NCBI GenBank assembly: GCA_022510885.1
Contig: JAFLSP010000040.1
Span: 1-13,191 of the forward strand
Direction: 5' to 3'
DNA: 13,191 nt
From: Treponema sp.
GTDB taxonomy: Bacteria; Spirochaetota; Spirochaetia; Treponematales; Treponemataceae
This document shows positions 8,161-12,683 of this stretch, one piece after another. Position 1 is the stretch's first letter. Each line of letters begins with the position of its first letter. The position numbers were made by a program, and so were the translations under genes. Under the pieces are notes generated by a model. That model was not told the origin of the DNA. It saw nothing but the letters and a program-made list of their open reading frames with translations, and made no database searches.

Positions 8161-8178
8161 GCCGGCTTGAAGCCCGGC
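8161..8178 (-). other. GC-rich hairpin just after maf
   Basis: GCCGG at 8161-8165 and CCGGC at 8174-8178 form a 5-bp all-GC stem with an 8-nt loop, only 4 nt beyond the maf stop codon. There is no U-run, so it is not a standard intrinsic terminator. It may be a processing site, a 3'-end stabiliser, or part of the rpsB leader. The 145-nt maf-rpsB gap (8038-8182) otherwise holds no gene, and I found no convincing sigma70 promoter in it, so rpsB may be transcribed from upstream of maf. Confidence 0.35.
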
Positions 8179-8182
8179 AGGT

Positions 8183-8773
8183 TCACTCAATAATCGAATA
8201 CCCCTGCTCCTTGAGCATATCATAAAGCTCGAAGATAGGCAAGCCCATCACCGCGCTGTTCGTGCCCTCAATGTTCTTGATGAAGCACGATGCCAGCCCC
8301 TGGATGCGGTAACCGCCTGCCGCGCCGTACCAGTCGCCCGTGCCGATATACCAGTCGATTTCTTCCTGCGTCATGGGCGCAAACGTTACGCGGGAGATGA
8401 CCGTGCGCGTGGAAACGAAGTGCAGTGTGCCGTTGTACAGCGCGATGCCCGTCAGGACGCGGTGCGTCTTTCCCTGCAATTCACGGAGAAATTGAGTCGC
8501 CTGTTCTTGGTCGCTCGGTTTGCCGTAGGTTTTCCCGTCTAGCTCGATGAGCGTGTCCGCGCCCAGAATCCACGGCAGTTCCGCGCCGGTGCTCATGGTA
8601 CGGGCGGCGGCATCGACCTTGCGCGTGGCGAGGTACTCGGGAAGCCGCTCCGTCTCTACGTCAGCGGGCTGCGTTTCGTCGATTTCGGGCATGACCACCT
8701 TGAACGGAATGTTGAGCAGCTTGAGGATTTCCTGCCTCCGCGGCGATGATGATGCGAGGATGATTGGTTCCAT
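8183..8773 (-). CDS. maf: Maf-family nucleoside triphosphate pyrophosphatase
   Basis: Encodes 196 residues of the Maf/HAM1-superfold house-cleaning enzymes that hydrolyse non-canonical or excess nucleoside triphosphates to monophosphate and PPi in the cytoplasm. The start motif LASSSPRRQEIL is at 6-17. GADTLIELDGKTYGKP is at 71-86 and holds the probable catalytic D73 and K86. The C-terminal AAGGYRIQGLAS is at 151-162, with Q158, and VMGLPI follows at 175-180. Many members have Lys-Ala-Gly where this one has Ala-Ala-Gly at 151-153. Which substrate class applies (dTTP/UTP type or m7GTP type) is not decided by the motifs I can read. The ATG at 8773 has AAGGAG 8 nt upstream. It diverges from tRNA-Arg. 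Confidence 0.92.
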   Translation of the reverse strand: MEPIILASSSPRRQEILKLLNIPFKVVMPEIDETQPADVETERLPEYLATRKVDAAARTMSTGAELPWILGADTLIELDGKTYGKPSDQEQATQFLRELQGKTHRVLTGIALYNGTLHFVSTRTVISRVTFAPMTQEEIDWYIGTGDWYGAAGGYRIQGLASCFIKNIEGTNSAVMGLPIFELYDMLKEQGYSIIE

Positions 8774-8793
8774 AAATCGCGCTCCTTATCCCA

Positions 8794-8822
8794 TTGACTT
8801 TTTCGCGTTTTGTCGATACGCT
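8794..8822 (+). promoter_or_regulatory. Likely promoter of tRNA-Arg
   Basis: TTGACT (8794-8799), a 17-nt spacer and TACGCT (8817-8822) are placed so that transcription would start a few nt before the tRNA 5' end at 8834. The -35 box is good and the -10 box is poor (3/6). The -35 lies just upstream of the maf ribosome binding site on the opposite strand, so the two divergent transcripts share this short gap. Confidence 0.45.
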
Positions 8823-8833
8823 GTGTATTGTCT

Positions 8834-8907
8834 GAGAGATTAGCTCACTTGGATAGAGCGTTGGCCTCCGGAGCCGAAGGTAGCAGGTTCGAATCCTGTA
8901 TCTCTCA
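8834..8907 (+). tRNA. tRNA-Arg (anticodon CCG)
   Basis: A complete 74-nt cloverleaf. The acceptor stem is GAGAGAT/ATCTCTC with discriminator A. The D arm is GCTC...GAGC. The anticodon stem is TTGGC/GCCGA around loop CTCCGGA, giving anticodon CCG, which reads CGG. A 5-nt variable loop is followed by T arm GCAGG-TTCGAAT-CCTGT. The 3' CCA is not encoded and must be added by a nucleotidyltransferase. A terminator follows at once. Confidence 0.96.
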
Positions 8908-8908
8908 T

Positions 8909-8942
8909 AAAAAATCCCGCACCCTGGTGCGGGATTTTTTTT
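8909..8942 (+). terminator. Bidirectional intrinsic terminator between tRNA-Arg and the HEAT-like gene
   Basis: A6-TCCCGCAC, a tiny loop and GTGCGGGA-T8 form a near-perfect inverted repeat. The A-run on the left serves as the U-run for the minus strand and the T-run on the right serves the plus strand. It therefore ends both the tRNA-Arg transcript and the convergent exported-protein gene, whose stop is at 8957. This is the clearest terminator in the window. Confidence 0.93.
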
Positions 8943-8956
8943 CGCCGTGGCTCGTT

Positions 8957-9667
8957 CTATTTCTTGTTGGATGACGTGTTGCCGCCGGCGAGTTTTTGGG
9001 AAAGCTCCTTCGCGCGGTTGCGCACTGTCGAGACGAACAGGTGGTTCGACGCAATCTTGTTGACCGACTGGAGCATCGCGGTCTTGTTCTCCACTTTGTC
9101 AGCCAGTTTCTCATAGGCGATGACCACCTCAAGCGCGAGCGAGCTGGTCGGATTGACGTACAGGTTCTTCTGGCTCACCCATGCAATCGTCTCCACCGCG
9201 TCGTCGTTGTCGTTCAGGCCGATTTCGCCGAGCGCGCGCACCGCCGCAGTGATGACCATCGGCTCGTTGTCCGCGAGCGCGATTTTCTTCAGGGTCGTCT
9301 TCGACTCCTCCGTGGGGACCTTCGCGAGCAGGTCGCACGCTGCGGCGCGCACCTGCGGGAAGTTGTTCACCACCCGGCCGTTTGTGCGTGACTGGCTCGT
9401 GATGCCCTCTCCCGCCAGCTGGTCGAGCGCGGCCATCATGTCGGGTGACGTGCGCCCGTCCTCGATTGCCGACTCAAGGTAGGTGAGGGCGACCAGCTTG
9501 TTGTCCAGCTCTTCCGACGCGGCAAGCTCCGTGATAACCAAGTCCTCTATGCTGCTCAGGTAGGCAGAATCCGCCGATTCCTCCGAACGGGTGTTCTGCT
9601 GCGCGAACGCGCCCCATGCGAGCGTCGTCATGCACGCGATGCAGGCTGCTTTCTTCAATGACTTCAT
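8957..9667 (-). CDS. Exported HEAT-repeat-like protein of unknown function
   Basis: Encodes 236 residues. A signal peptide is clear: MKSLKK, then hydrophobic AACIACMTTLAWGAFA, with a likely cleavage after AFA at residue 22. The mature protein is almost entirely alpha-helical by composition, with repeating units such as FPQVRAAACDLLAKV and EPMVITAAVRALGEIG that look like HEAT/armadillo repeats. This suggests a periplasmic scaffold or binding protein. No catalytic residues are apparent. A very strong Shine-Dalgarno (AGGAGG, 7 nt before the ATG) and its own promoter indicate independent, efficient expression. The C-terminus ends in a polar GGNTSSNKK tail. No specific function is assigned. Confidence 0.8.
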   Translation of the reverse strand: MKSLKKAACIACMTTLAWGAFAQQNTRSEESADSAYLSSIEDLVITELAASEELDNKLVALTYLESAIEDGRTSPDMMAALDQLAGEGITSQSRTNGRVVNNFPQVRAAACDLLAKVPTEESKTTLKKIALADNEPMVITAAVRALGEIGLNDNDDAVETIAWVSQKNLYVNPTSSLALEVVIAYEKLADKVENKTAMLQSVNKIASNHLFVSTVRNRAKELSQKLAGGNTSSNKK

Positions 9668-9700
9668 GATATGTCCTCCTAAAACAGATTACTGCCTATC

Positions 9701-9729
9701 AGTATATCGTACCTTTCTGCAAAAAGCAA
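9701..9729 (-). promoter_or_regulatory. Promoter of the HEAT-like protein gene
   Basis: On the minus strand TTGCTT (9729-9724), a 17-nt spacer and TATACT (9706-9701) form a sigma70-type promoter. Transcription would start about 25-30 nt upstream of the ATG at 9667, followed by the AGGAGG ribosome binding site. The -10 is strong and the -35 is moderate. The 87-nt gap to the lipoprotein gene shows no clear terminator. Confidence 0.6.
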
Positions 9730-9754
9730 CGAGAGAAACGCGATTTTACGCATT

Positions 9755-10450
9755 TTACTCCGTAAGCGGCGGGATGTTTATTTTCCACACCCCGTTTATC
9801 TTGTTGAAGTAGTAGTACACGATGTCCTTCTCTTCCTGCGTCACGTGCACCGCCTTGACGTGCGTGGACGAGATGTAGCGGATTTCCGTCACCTCGCGTT
9901 CCATGCGCGCGGGCACAAAGACGTACTTGAAGTAATCCTCAAGCGCCTTGAGCTGCAGTCCTTTTATCGGAAGCCGCGACTGCGCCTTGCGCAGGTTCGT
10001 CGGGCGCGACCAGTATTCAATAGATGCCTTGTCCACGTACGTGACCCAGGTGCGGTAGTCGAACGTCTGCATCACGTCGGACAGTTCATGGATAATCCGC
10101 AGTATTGCCGTTTTGTCGTCCTCAAACGTGTTGCGCGGAATGTCCATGTTGCCGACCGAACGCTCATACTCAAGGTCTTCCGCTGATTTCGCGGGTTCCG
10201 GCTCCGGTTCGGGCGTTTCCTCCTTTTCCGGCTCGGGCTCTGGTATGGGGGCAGGTTCAGGCGCCGGCTCTTCAATTTCAGGTTCAGGTTCTGGCTCGAC
10301 CACGACCGCCGGTATGACCTGCTGCTCCTTCGGCGCAGGCTCTTCGACTTCCGGCGCGGGAAGCGAGGGCGCCACTTCCTTTATTTTGGCGCAGGAGGCG
10401 AGCAGCATGGCGCAGAGCGTCGCTGTCAGTATGAAACATCGTCTCGTCAT
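9755..10450 (-). CDS. Proline/glutamate-rich lipoprotein of unknown function
   Basis: Encodes 231 residues from the ATG at 10450; the frame is open 14 codons further upstream, but those precede or overlap the predicted transcription start. The N-terminus MTRRCFILTATLCAMLLASC is a lipoprotein signal peptide with lipobox LASC, making C20 the lipidated residue. Residues about 28-88 are a low-complexity linker of Pro-Glu and Pro-Ala units, typical of a spacer that holds a domain away from the membrane or crosses peptidoglycan. Residues about 105-231 form a compact alpha+beta domain ending in VYYYFNKINGVWKINIPP, whose closing strands resemble NTF2-like/SnoaL-type folds. That fold call is tentative. 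The RBS is weak (GGTGG). The gene diverges from coaD. Confidence 0.82.
   Translation of the reverse strand: MTRRCFILTATLCAMLLASCAKIKEVAPSLPAPEVEEPAPKEQQVIPAVVVEPEPEPEIEEPAPEPAPIPEPEPEKEETPEPEPEPAKSAEDLEYERSVGNMDIPRNTFEDDKTAILRIIHELSDVMQTFDYRTWVTYVDKASIEYWSRPTNLRKAQSRLPIKGLQLKALEDYFKYVFVPARMEREVTEIRYISSTHVKAVHVTQEEKDIVYYYFNKINGVWKINIPPLTE
10190..10297 (-). repeat. Degenerate Glu-Pro codon repeat in the lipoprotein linker
   Basis: The DNA repeats an imperfect 6-bp unit (plus-strand form close to GGTTCN/GGCTCN) encoding EP, AP and IP dipeptides at residues 52-87. Such tracts change length easily by slippage, so linker length may vary between strains. It is in frame and does not disrupt the gene. 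Confidence 0.7.
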
Positions 10451-10474
10451 AGAATTACCACCCATAATGCGATA

Positions 10475-10503
10475 ATCATACCTTACTTGCAAACTTCCGT
10501 CAA
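10475..10503 (-). promoter_or_regulatory. Promoter of the lipoprotein gene
   Basis: On the minus strand TTGACG (10503-10498), exactly 17 nt and TATGAT (10480-10475) form a strong sigma70-type promoter (5/6 in each box). The predicted start near 10468 leaves a leader of about 18 nt before the ATG at 10450. Its -35 box lies inside the spacer of the opposing coaD promoter, so the two cannot easily be occupied together. Confidence 0.7.
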
Positions 10504-10515
10504 ACGTATTATGAT
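10487..10515 (+). promoter_or_regulatory. Promoter of coaD, interlocked with the divergent lipoprotein promoter
   Basis: TTGCAA (10487-10492), 17 nt and TATGAT (10510-10515) form a sigma70-type promoter. Transcription is expected near 10521-10523, only 3-5 nt before the coaD ATG at 10526. No Shine-Dalgarno lies upstream of that ATG, which fits a leaderless or near-leaderless mRNA. Confidence 0.55.
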
Positions 10516-10525
10516 AATTTTCACC

Positions 10526-11038
10526 ATGACGACCGCAGTTTTTCCGGGTTCATTCGACCCGCCCACCTATGGGCATCTCAACATCATTGAGCGGGCGAGT
10601 CGCTTGTTCGACAACGTGGACGTGGTGATTGCCGTCAACCCCGAAAAACAGTCGCTGTTCTCGGCGGACGAGCGTATCGCGTTGATGCAGACACTGACCG
10701 AACCGTTTGCGAACGTGTCCGTGCACCAGTGGGAGGGACTGATTGTCAATTATGCGCGGCAAAGCGGCGCGAACATTCTTCTGCGCGGTATCCGCAACGC
10801 GAACGATTTTTCCTATGAATTCGACCTCTCGCTGATGAACCACAACCTGAACGCAAGCATCGAGACGCTGTTCATCCCCACGGAGCAGCGGTATTCCATC
10901 GTGAAGTCAAGCGCGATAAAGGAGCTTGCCCTGTTCGGCGGCGACATCTCGGGCATGGTGCCGCCGCTCGTCGTTGCGGCAATGCGGCGGAAGTACGAGC
11001 GCAAACAAACCTTGACAAATCATGCCCAAGTGCTATAA
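10526..11038 (+). CDS. coaD: Phosphopantetheine adenylyltransferase
   Basis: Encodes 170 residues (family about 160) catalysing ATP + 4'-phosphopantetheine to dephospho-CoA + PPi, the fourth step of coenzyme A synthesis, as a cytosolic hexamer. The nucleotidyltransferase motif FPGSFDPPTYGH is at 6-17, with catalytic H17. RGIRNANDFSYE is at 87-98, and TEQRYSIVKSSAIKE at 119-133 covers the usual YSxxSSxxVKE region, here with Lys before SS and Ile in place of Val. I chose the ATG at 10526 because the family begins right there; frame upstream to 10487 would overlap the promoter. The gene's last codons contain the rpmF promoter. Downstream, acpP is a protein that carries the phosphopantetheine group derived from CoA. 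Confidence 0.95.
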   Translation: MTTAVFPGSFDPPTYGHLNIIERASRLFDNVDVVIAVNPEKQSLFSADERIALMQTLTEPFANVSVHQWEGLIVNYARQSGANILLRGIRNANDFSYEFDLSLMNHNLNASIETLFIPTEQRYSIVKSSAIKELALFGGDISGMVPPLVVAAMRRKYERKQTLTNHAQVL

Positions 11039-11039
11039 T
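11012..11039 (+). promoter_or_regulatory. Full-consensus promoter P1 of rpmF-acpP, inside the coaD 3' end
   Basis: TTGACA (11012-11017), a 16-nt spacer and TATAAT (11034-11039) match sigma70 consensus at all 12 positions. The -10 box spans the coaD stop codon (TAA at 11036-11038). It should start transcription near 11046 and drive ribosomal protein L32 and acyl carrier protein, both needed in large amounts. Confidence 0.85.
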
Positions 11040-11042
11040 ATA

Positions 11043-11072
11043 TTGACATTCGGGTGGAAACTGTAGTAGTAT
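11043..11072 (+). promoter_or_regulatory. Possible second promoter P2 of rpmF
   Basis: A perfect TTGACA (11043-11048), 18 nt and TAGTAT (11067-11072, 4/6) lie directly downstream of P1. The predicted start near 11079 would leave about 33 nt before rpmF. The P2 -35 box coincides with the P1 start site, so the two would compete. Confidence 0.4.
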
Positions 11073-11111
11073 AAATCCCGTTATTTAGACAATACATAGT
11101 GAGGTTTATAT

Positions 11112-11300
11112 ATGGCAGTTCCTAGAGCGAAAACGTCAAAAGCCCGTACCCGCAGACGTCGGGGGGTGAACATGCATTTGGAGGCCCCGCAGCTTGTTGC
11201 GTGCAACAACTGCGGCAACCTTGTGATGCAGCATCATGTCTGTCCGAAGTGCGGTTTTTACCGTGGGCGGCAGGTGATTAACCCCGAGGCGAATGCGTAA
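11112..11300 (+). CDS. rpmF: 50S ribosomal protein L32, zinc-ribbon type
   Basis: Encodes 62 residues. It starts MAVPRAKTSKARTRRRR, the standard L32 rRNA-binding tail, followed by a zinc ribbon with CNNC at 31-34 and CPKC at 44-47, so this is the zinc-binding (C+) form. L32 is a structural protein of the 50S subunit. GAGG lies 7 nt before the ATG. The gene begins an rpmF-acpP-rnc unit; the plsX/fab genes often found between rpmF and acpP elsewhere are absent here. Confidence 0.96.
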   Translation: MAVPRAKTSKARTRRRRGVNMHLEAPQLVACNNCGNLVMQHHVCPKCGFYRGRQVINPEANA

Positions 11301-11362
11301 TTTGGGAGACAAAACAACTGGTGGAAGCGGGCGCTAAGTCCGAATCCAAATAGGAGACCAAC

Positions 11363-11602
11363 ATGGACGAATTGTTTGGCAAAATCCAGAAACTCATCGC
11401 GGAGAAACTGGAAATCGACGAAAGCAAGGTGACGCTTGATGCGTCGTTCCGCGGCGACCTTGGTGCGGACAGTCTTGACACCTACGAGCTTGTGTATGCA
11501 ATCGAGGAAGAGCTTGGCGTGAGCATTCCCGACGAGAAGGCGAACGAATTCGAGACGGTGCGCGACGCATACGATTTCATCAAGGCGGAGCAGGGCAAGT
11601 AA
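11363..11602 (+). CDS. acpP: Acyl carrier protein
   Basis: Encodes 79 residues, the usual ACP length. It is a small acidic four-helix protein that carries growing acyl chains in fatty acid synthesis. The GADSLDTYELV motif is at 34-44, with S37 as the phosphopantetheine attachment site; the flanking helix EELGVSIPDEKANEF is typical. AGGAG lies 6 nt before the ATG. The 62-nt gap after rpmF has no separate promoter. Two hairpin/T-tract structures follow the stop. Confidence 0.97.
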   Translation: MDELFGKIQKLIAEKLEIDESKVTLDASFRGDLGADSLDTYELVYAIEEELGVSIPDEKANEFETVRDAYDFIKAEQGK

Positions 11603-11626
11603 CCCTTTCTTTTGTACGGAACACCG

Positions 11627-11661
11627 GCACAGGCTTGCATATCTGCGGTCTGTGCTTTTTT
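11627..11661 (+). terminator. Intrinsic terminator T1 after acpP
   Basis: GCACAG (11627-11632) pairs with CTGTGC (11650-11655). The stem continues inward with five more pairs (two G-T) and one bulged T, closing on a 6-nt loop, and is followed by T6 (11656-11661). It lies 25 nt after the acpP stop and ahead of rnc, and so should reduce rnc transcription. Part of its 3' arm can pair with sequence further downstream instead. Confidence 0.7.
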
Positions 11662-11664
11662 ATG

Positions 11665-11682
11665 CACTGCCCGCAGTGTTTT
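11665..11682 (+). terminator. Second, weaker hairpin T2 before rnc
   Basis: CACTG (11665-11669) and CAGTG (11674-11678) form a 5-bp stem with a 4-nt loop followed by TTTT (11679-11682). It is only 14 nt before the rnc ATG at 11697. Alone it would be a poor terminator; its position directly behind T1 suggests a combined control region. Confidence 0.4.
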
Positions 11683-11696
11683 CGGCCCGTTATTAC

Positions 11697-12437
11697 ATGG
11701 CGATGAAAAAAATCTTTCAACATGACTCGATTCCCGCTGGACGGAGGAAGGCTTTGCAGCAATTCTGCAAGAATCTTTCCATCCGGTTCAGCGATTATGC
11801 GCTGCTCGACCTTGCGTTTCACCACCGCTCATACTCGAACGAGGCGGCGGAGCGGCGGCACGTGAACAATGAGCGACTGGAGTTCTTGGGCGACAGCGTG
11901 CTGGGCATGGCGACGGCCGCGTTTCTCTACACGGACATGGCAGGCACTCCCGAAGGCGACATGGCGCGCATAAAGAGCGTGGTGGTGAGCGAGCAGACCC
12001 TCGCGCCCATTGCCCGTGCCACAGGCATCGACGAAATGCTCGTGCTGGGAAAGGGCGAGGAGATGAGCGGCGGGCGGCGGAAGCCTGCGATTCTCGCCGA
12101 TGCCGTGGAGGCTGTCATCGGGGCATATTACCTGGATGCCGGCTACGTGGCGGCGGAAAAACTGGTTCTCTCGCTCATCGTGCCGGAAATCCGCAAGGTG
12201 CAGGAGAACCGCGGCGCACGGGACTACAAGACGCTGTTGCAAGAATTTTATCAAAAAAAATATAAAGCCTGCCCGGTCTATGAGCTGGTTCGGAAAACGG
12301 GTCCCGACCACGACCAGACGTTCTGGGTGAGCGTGCGGCTGGGCAATACGACCTACGGACCGGCGCAGGGCAAGAACAAGAAAGGGGCTGAGCAGCACGC
12401 CGCGCAACTGGCATATCTCACGGTCTGCGGCGAGTGA
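11697..12437 (+). CDS. rnc: Ribonuclease III
   Basis: Encodes 246 residues of the double-stranded-RNA endonuclease that processes rRNA precursors and some mRNAs, active as a Mg-dependent dimer. The signature NERLEFLGDSVLG is at 58-70 with E62 and D66. The second acidic pair, D135 and E138, lies in ILADAVEAVIGAYYLD. A C-terminal dsRNA-binding domain spans about 175-243 with DYKTLLQEF and KNKKGAEQHAA. I chose the ATG at 11697 (a second ATG is at 11703); the frame extends to a GTG at 11652, but that lies within terminator T1. No Shine-Dalgarno is visible before either ATG, suggesting low translation. Because RNase III cleaves hairpins, the structured leader could be its own target, as is known for E. 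coli rnc. Confidence 0.95.
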   Translation: MAMKKIFQHDSIPAGRRKALQQFCKNLSIRFSDYALLDLAFHHRSYSNEAAERRHVNNERLEFLGDSVLGMATAAFLYTDMAGTPEGDMARIKSVVVSEQTLAPIARATGIDEMLVLGKGEEMSGGRRKPAILADAVEAVIGAYYLDAGYVAAEKLVLSLIVPEIRKVQENRGARDYKTLLQEFYQKKYKACPVYELVRKTGPDHDQTFWVSVRLGNTTYGPAQGKNKKGAEQHAAQLAYLTVCGE

Positions 12438-12477
12438 GTTGCGCGAACATCGAACAATATGTTTCAAAAACTGTTTT

Positions 12478-12550
12478 AGCGGCAGAAGGGAGTCGAACCC
12501 TCGTCATCAGCTTGGAAGGCTGAGATAATGAGCCGTTATATGACTGCCGC
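12478..12550 (-). tRNA. tRNA-Gly (anticodon TCC)
   Basis: A 73-nt cloverleaf. The acceptor stem is GCGGCAG/CTGCCGC with discriminator T. The D arm includes ATAACGG-like sequence typical of glycine tRNAs. The anticodon stem is TCAGC/GCTGA around loop CTTCCAA, giving anticodon TCC for GGA codons (and GGG by wobble). The T arm is GAGGG-TTCGACT-CCCTT. CCA is not encoded. It converges on rnc with a 40-nt gap that holds no clear terminator for either gene. Confidence 0.95.
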
Positions 12551-12562
12551 AAATATGGCTTT

Positions 12563-12591
12563 ATGATAGCAGATTGCGCGGGTTCTGTCAA
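12563..12591 (-). promoter_or_regulatory. Promoter of tRNA-Gly
   Basis: On the minus strand a perfect TTGACA (12591-12586), 17 nt and TATCAT (12568-12563, 5/6) form a strong sigma70-type promoter. Transcription would start near 12556, about 6 nt ahead of the mature tRNA 5' end, leaving a very short leader for RNase P. Confidence 0.8.
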
Positions 12592-12597
12592 CCGTAT

Positions 12598-12617
12598 GCC
12601 GCACCCGGTGCTGCGGC
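12598..12617. other. Inverted repeat between two divergent promoters
   Basis: GCCGCA (12598-12603) and TGCGGC (12612-12617) are exact inverted arms with an 8-nt centre that itself contains GCACC/GGTGC. There is no T-run. It lies just upstream of the tRNA-Gly -35 and the dCMP deaminase -35, so it may be a regulator site or a chance GC-rich palindrome. Confidence 0.3.
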
Positions 12618-12620
12618 TAT

Positions 12621-12649
12621 TTACCCCCTGCGCAAAGCCATGCTATACT
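12621..12649 (+). promoter_or_regulatory. Extended -10 promoter of the dCMP deaminase gene
   Basis: TGC-TATACT (12641-12649) is an extended -10 element with a 5/6 hexamer. The -35 at the correct 17-nt distance is weak (TTACCC, 12621-12626). Transcription is expected near 12656, inside the palindrome at 12653-12668. Confidence 0.55.
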
Positions 12650-12652
12650 GAC

Positions 12653-12668
12653 CTGTCCGCTCGGACAG
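12653..12668. promoter_or_regulatory. 16-bp palindrome over the predicted transcription start
   Basis: CTGTCCG and CGGACAG are perfect 7-bp inverted arms separated by CT. The position over +1 of the predicted dCMP deaminase promoter is typical of a repressor operator, but the RNA could also form a 5' hairpin. It fits the pattern CTGT-N8-ACAG, the core spacing of enterobacterial LexA boxes, although the centre is GC-rich, unlike real LexA boxes. Confidence 0.4.
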
Positions 12669-12683
12669 CGTGGAGATTATCAA

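Noticed and set aside
11321..11353. A 10-codon GTG mini-ORF between rpmF and acpP whose stop overlaps the acpP ribosome binding site
   Set aside because: The potential ribosome binding sequence is too far away (about 12 nt), the peptide has no recognisable feature, and such short frames arise by chance.
11829..12467. A 212-residue minus-strand frame opposite rnc
   Set aside because: It is antisense to an intact RNase III gene, with no recognisable motif or ribosome binding site.
12438..12477. Terminator between convergent rnc and tRNA-Gly
   Set aside because: GAACAT/ATGTTT can pair weakly, but the T-run is displaced by several bases and interrupted, so it does not meet the form of an intrinsic terminator.
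12653..12668. LexA (SOS) box
   Set aside because: Only the CTGT-N8-ACAG outer bases match. The AT-rich centre of real enterobacterial LexA boxes is missing, and I cannot show that this organism has LexA. It is kept only as an unassigned palindrome.
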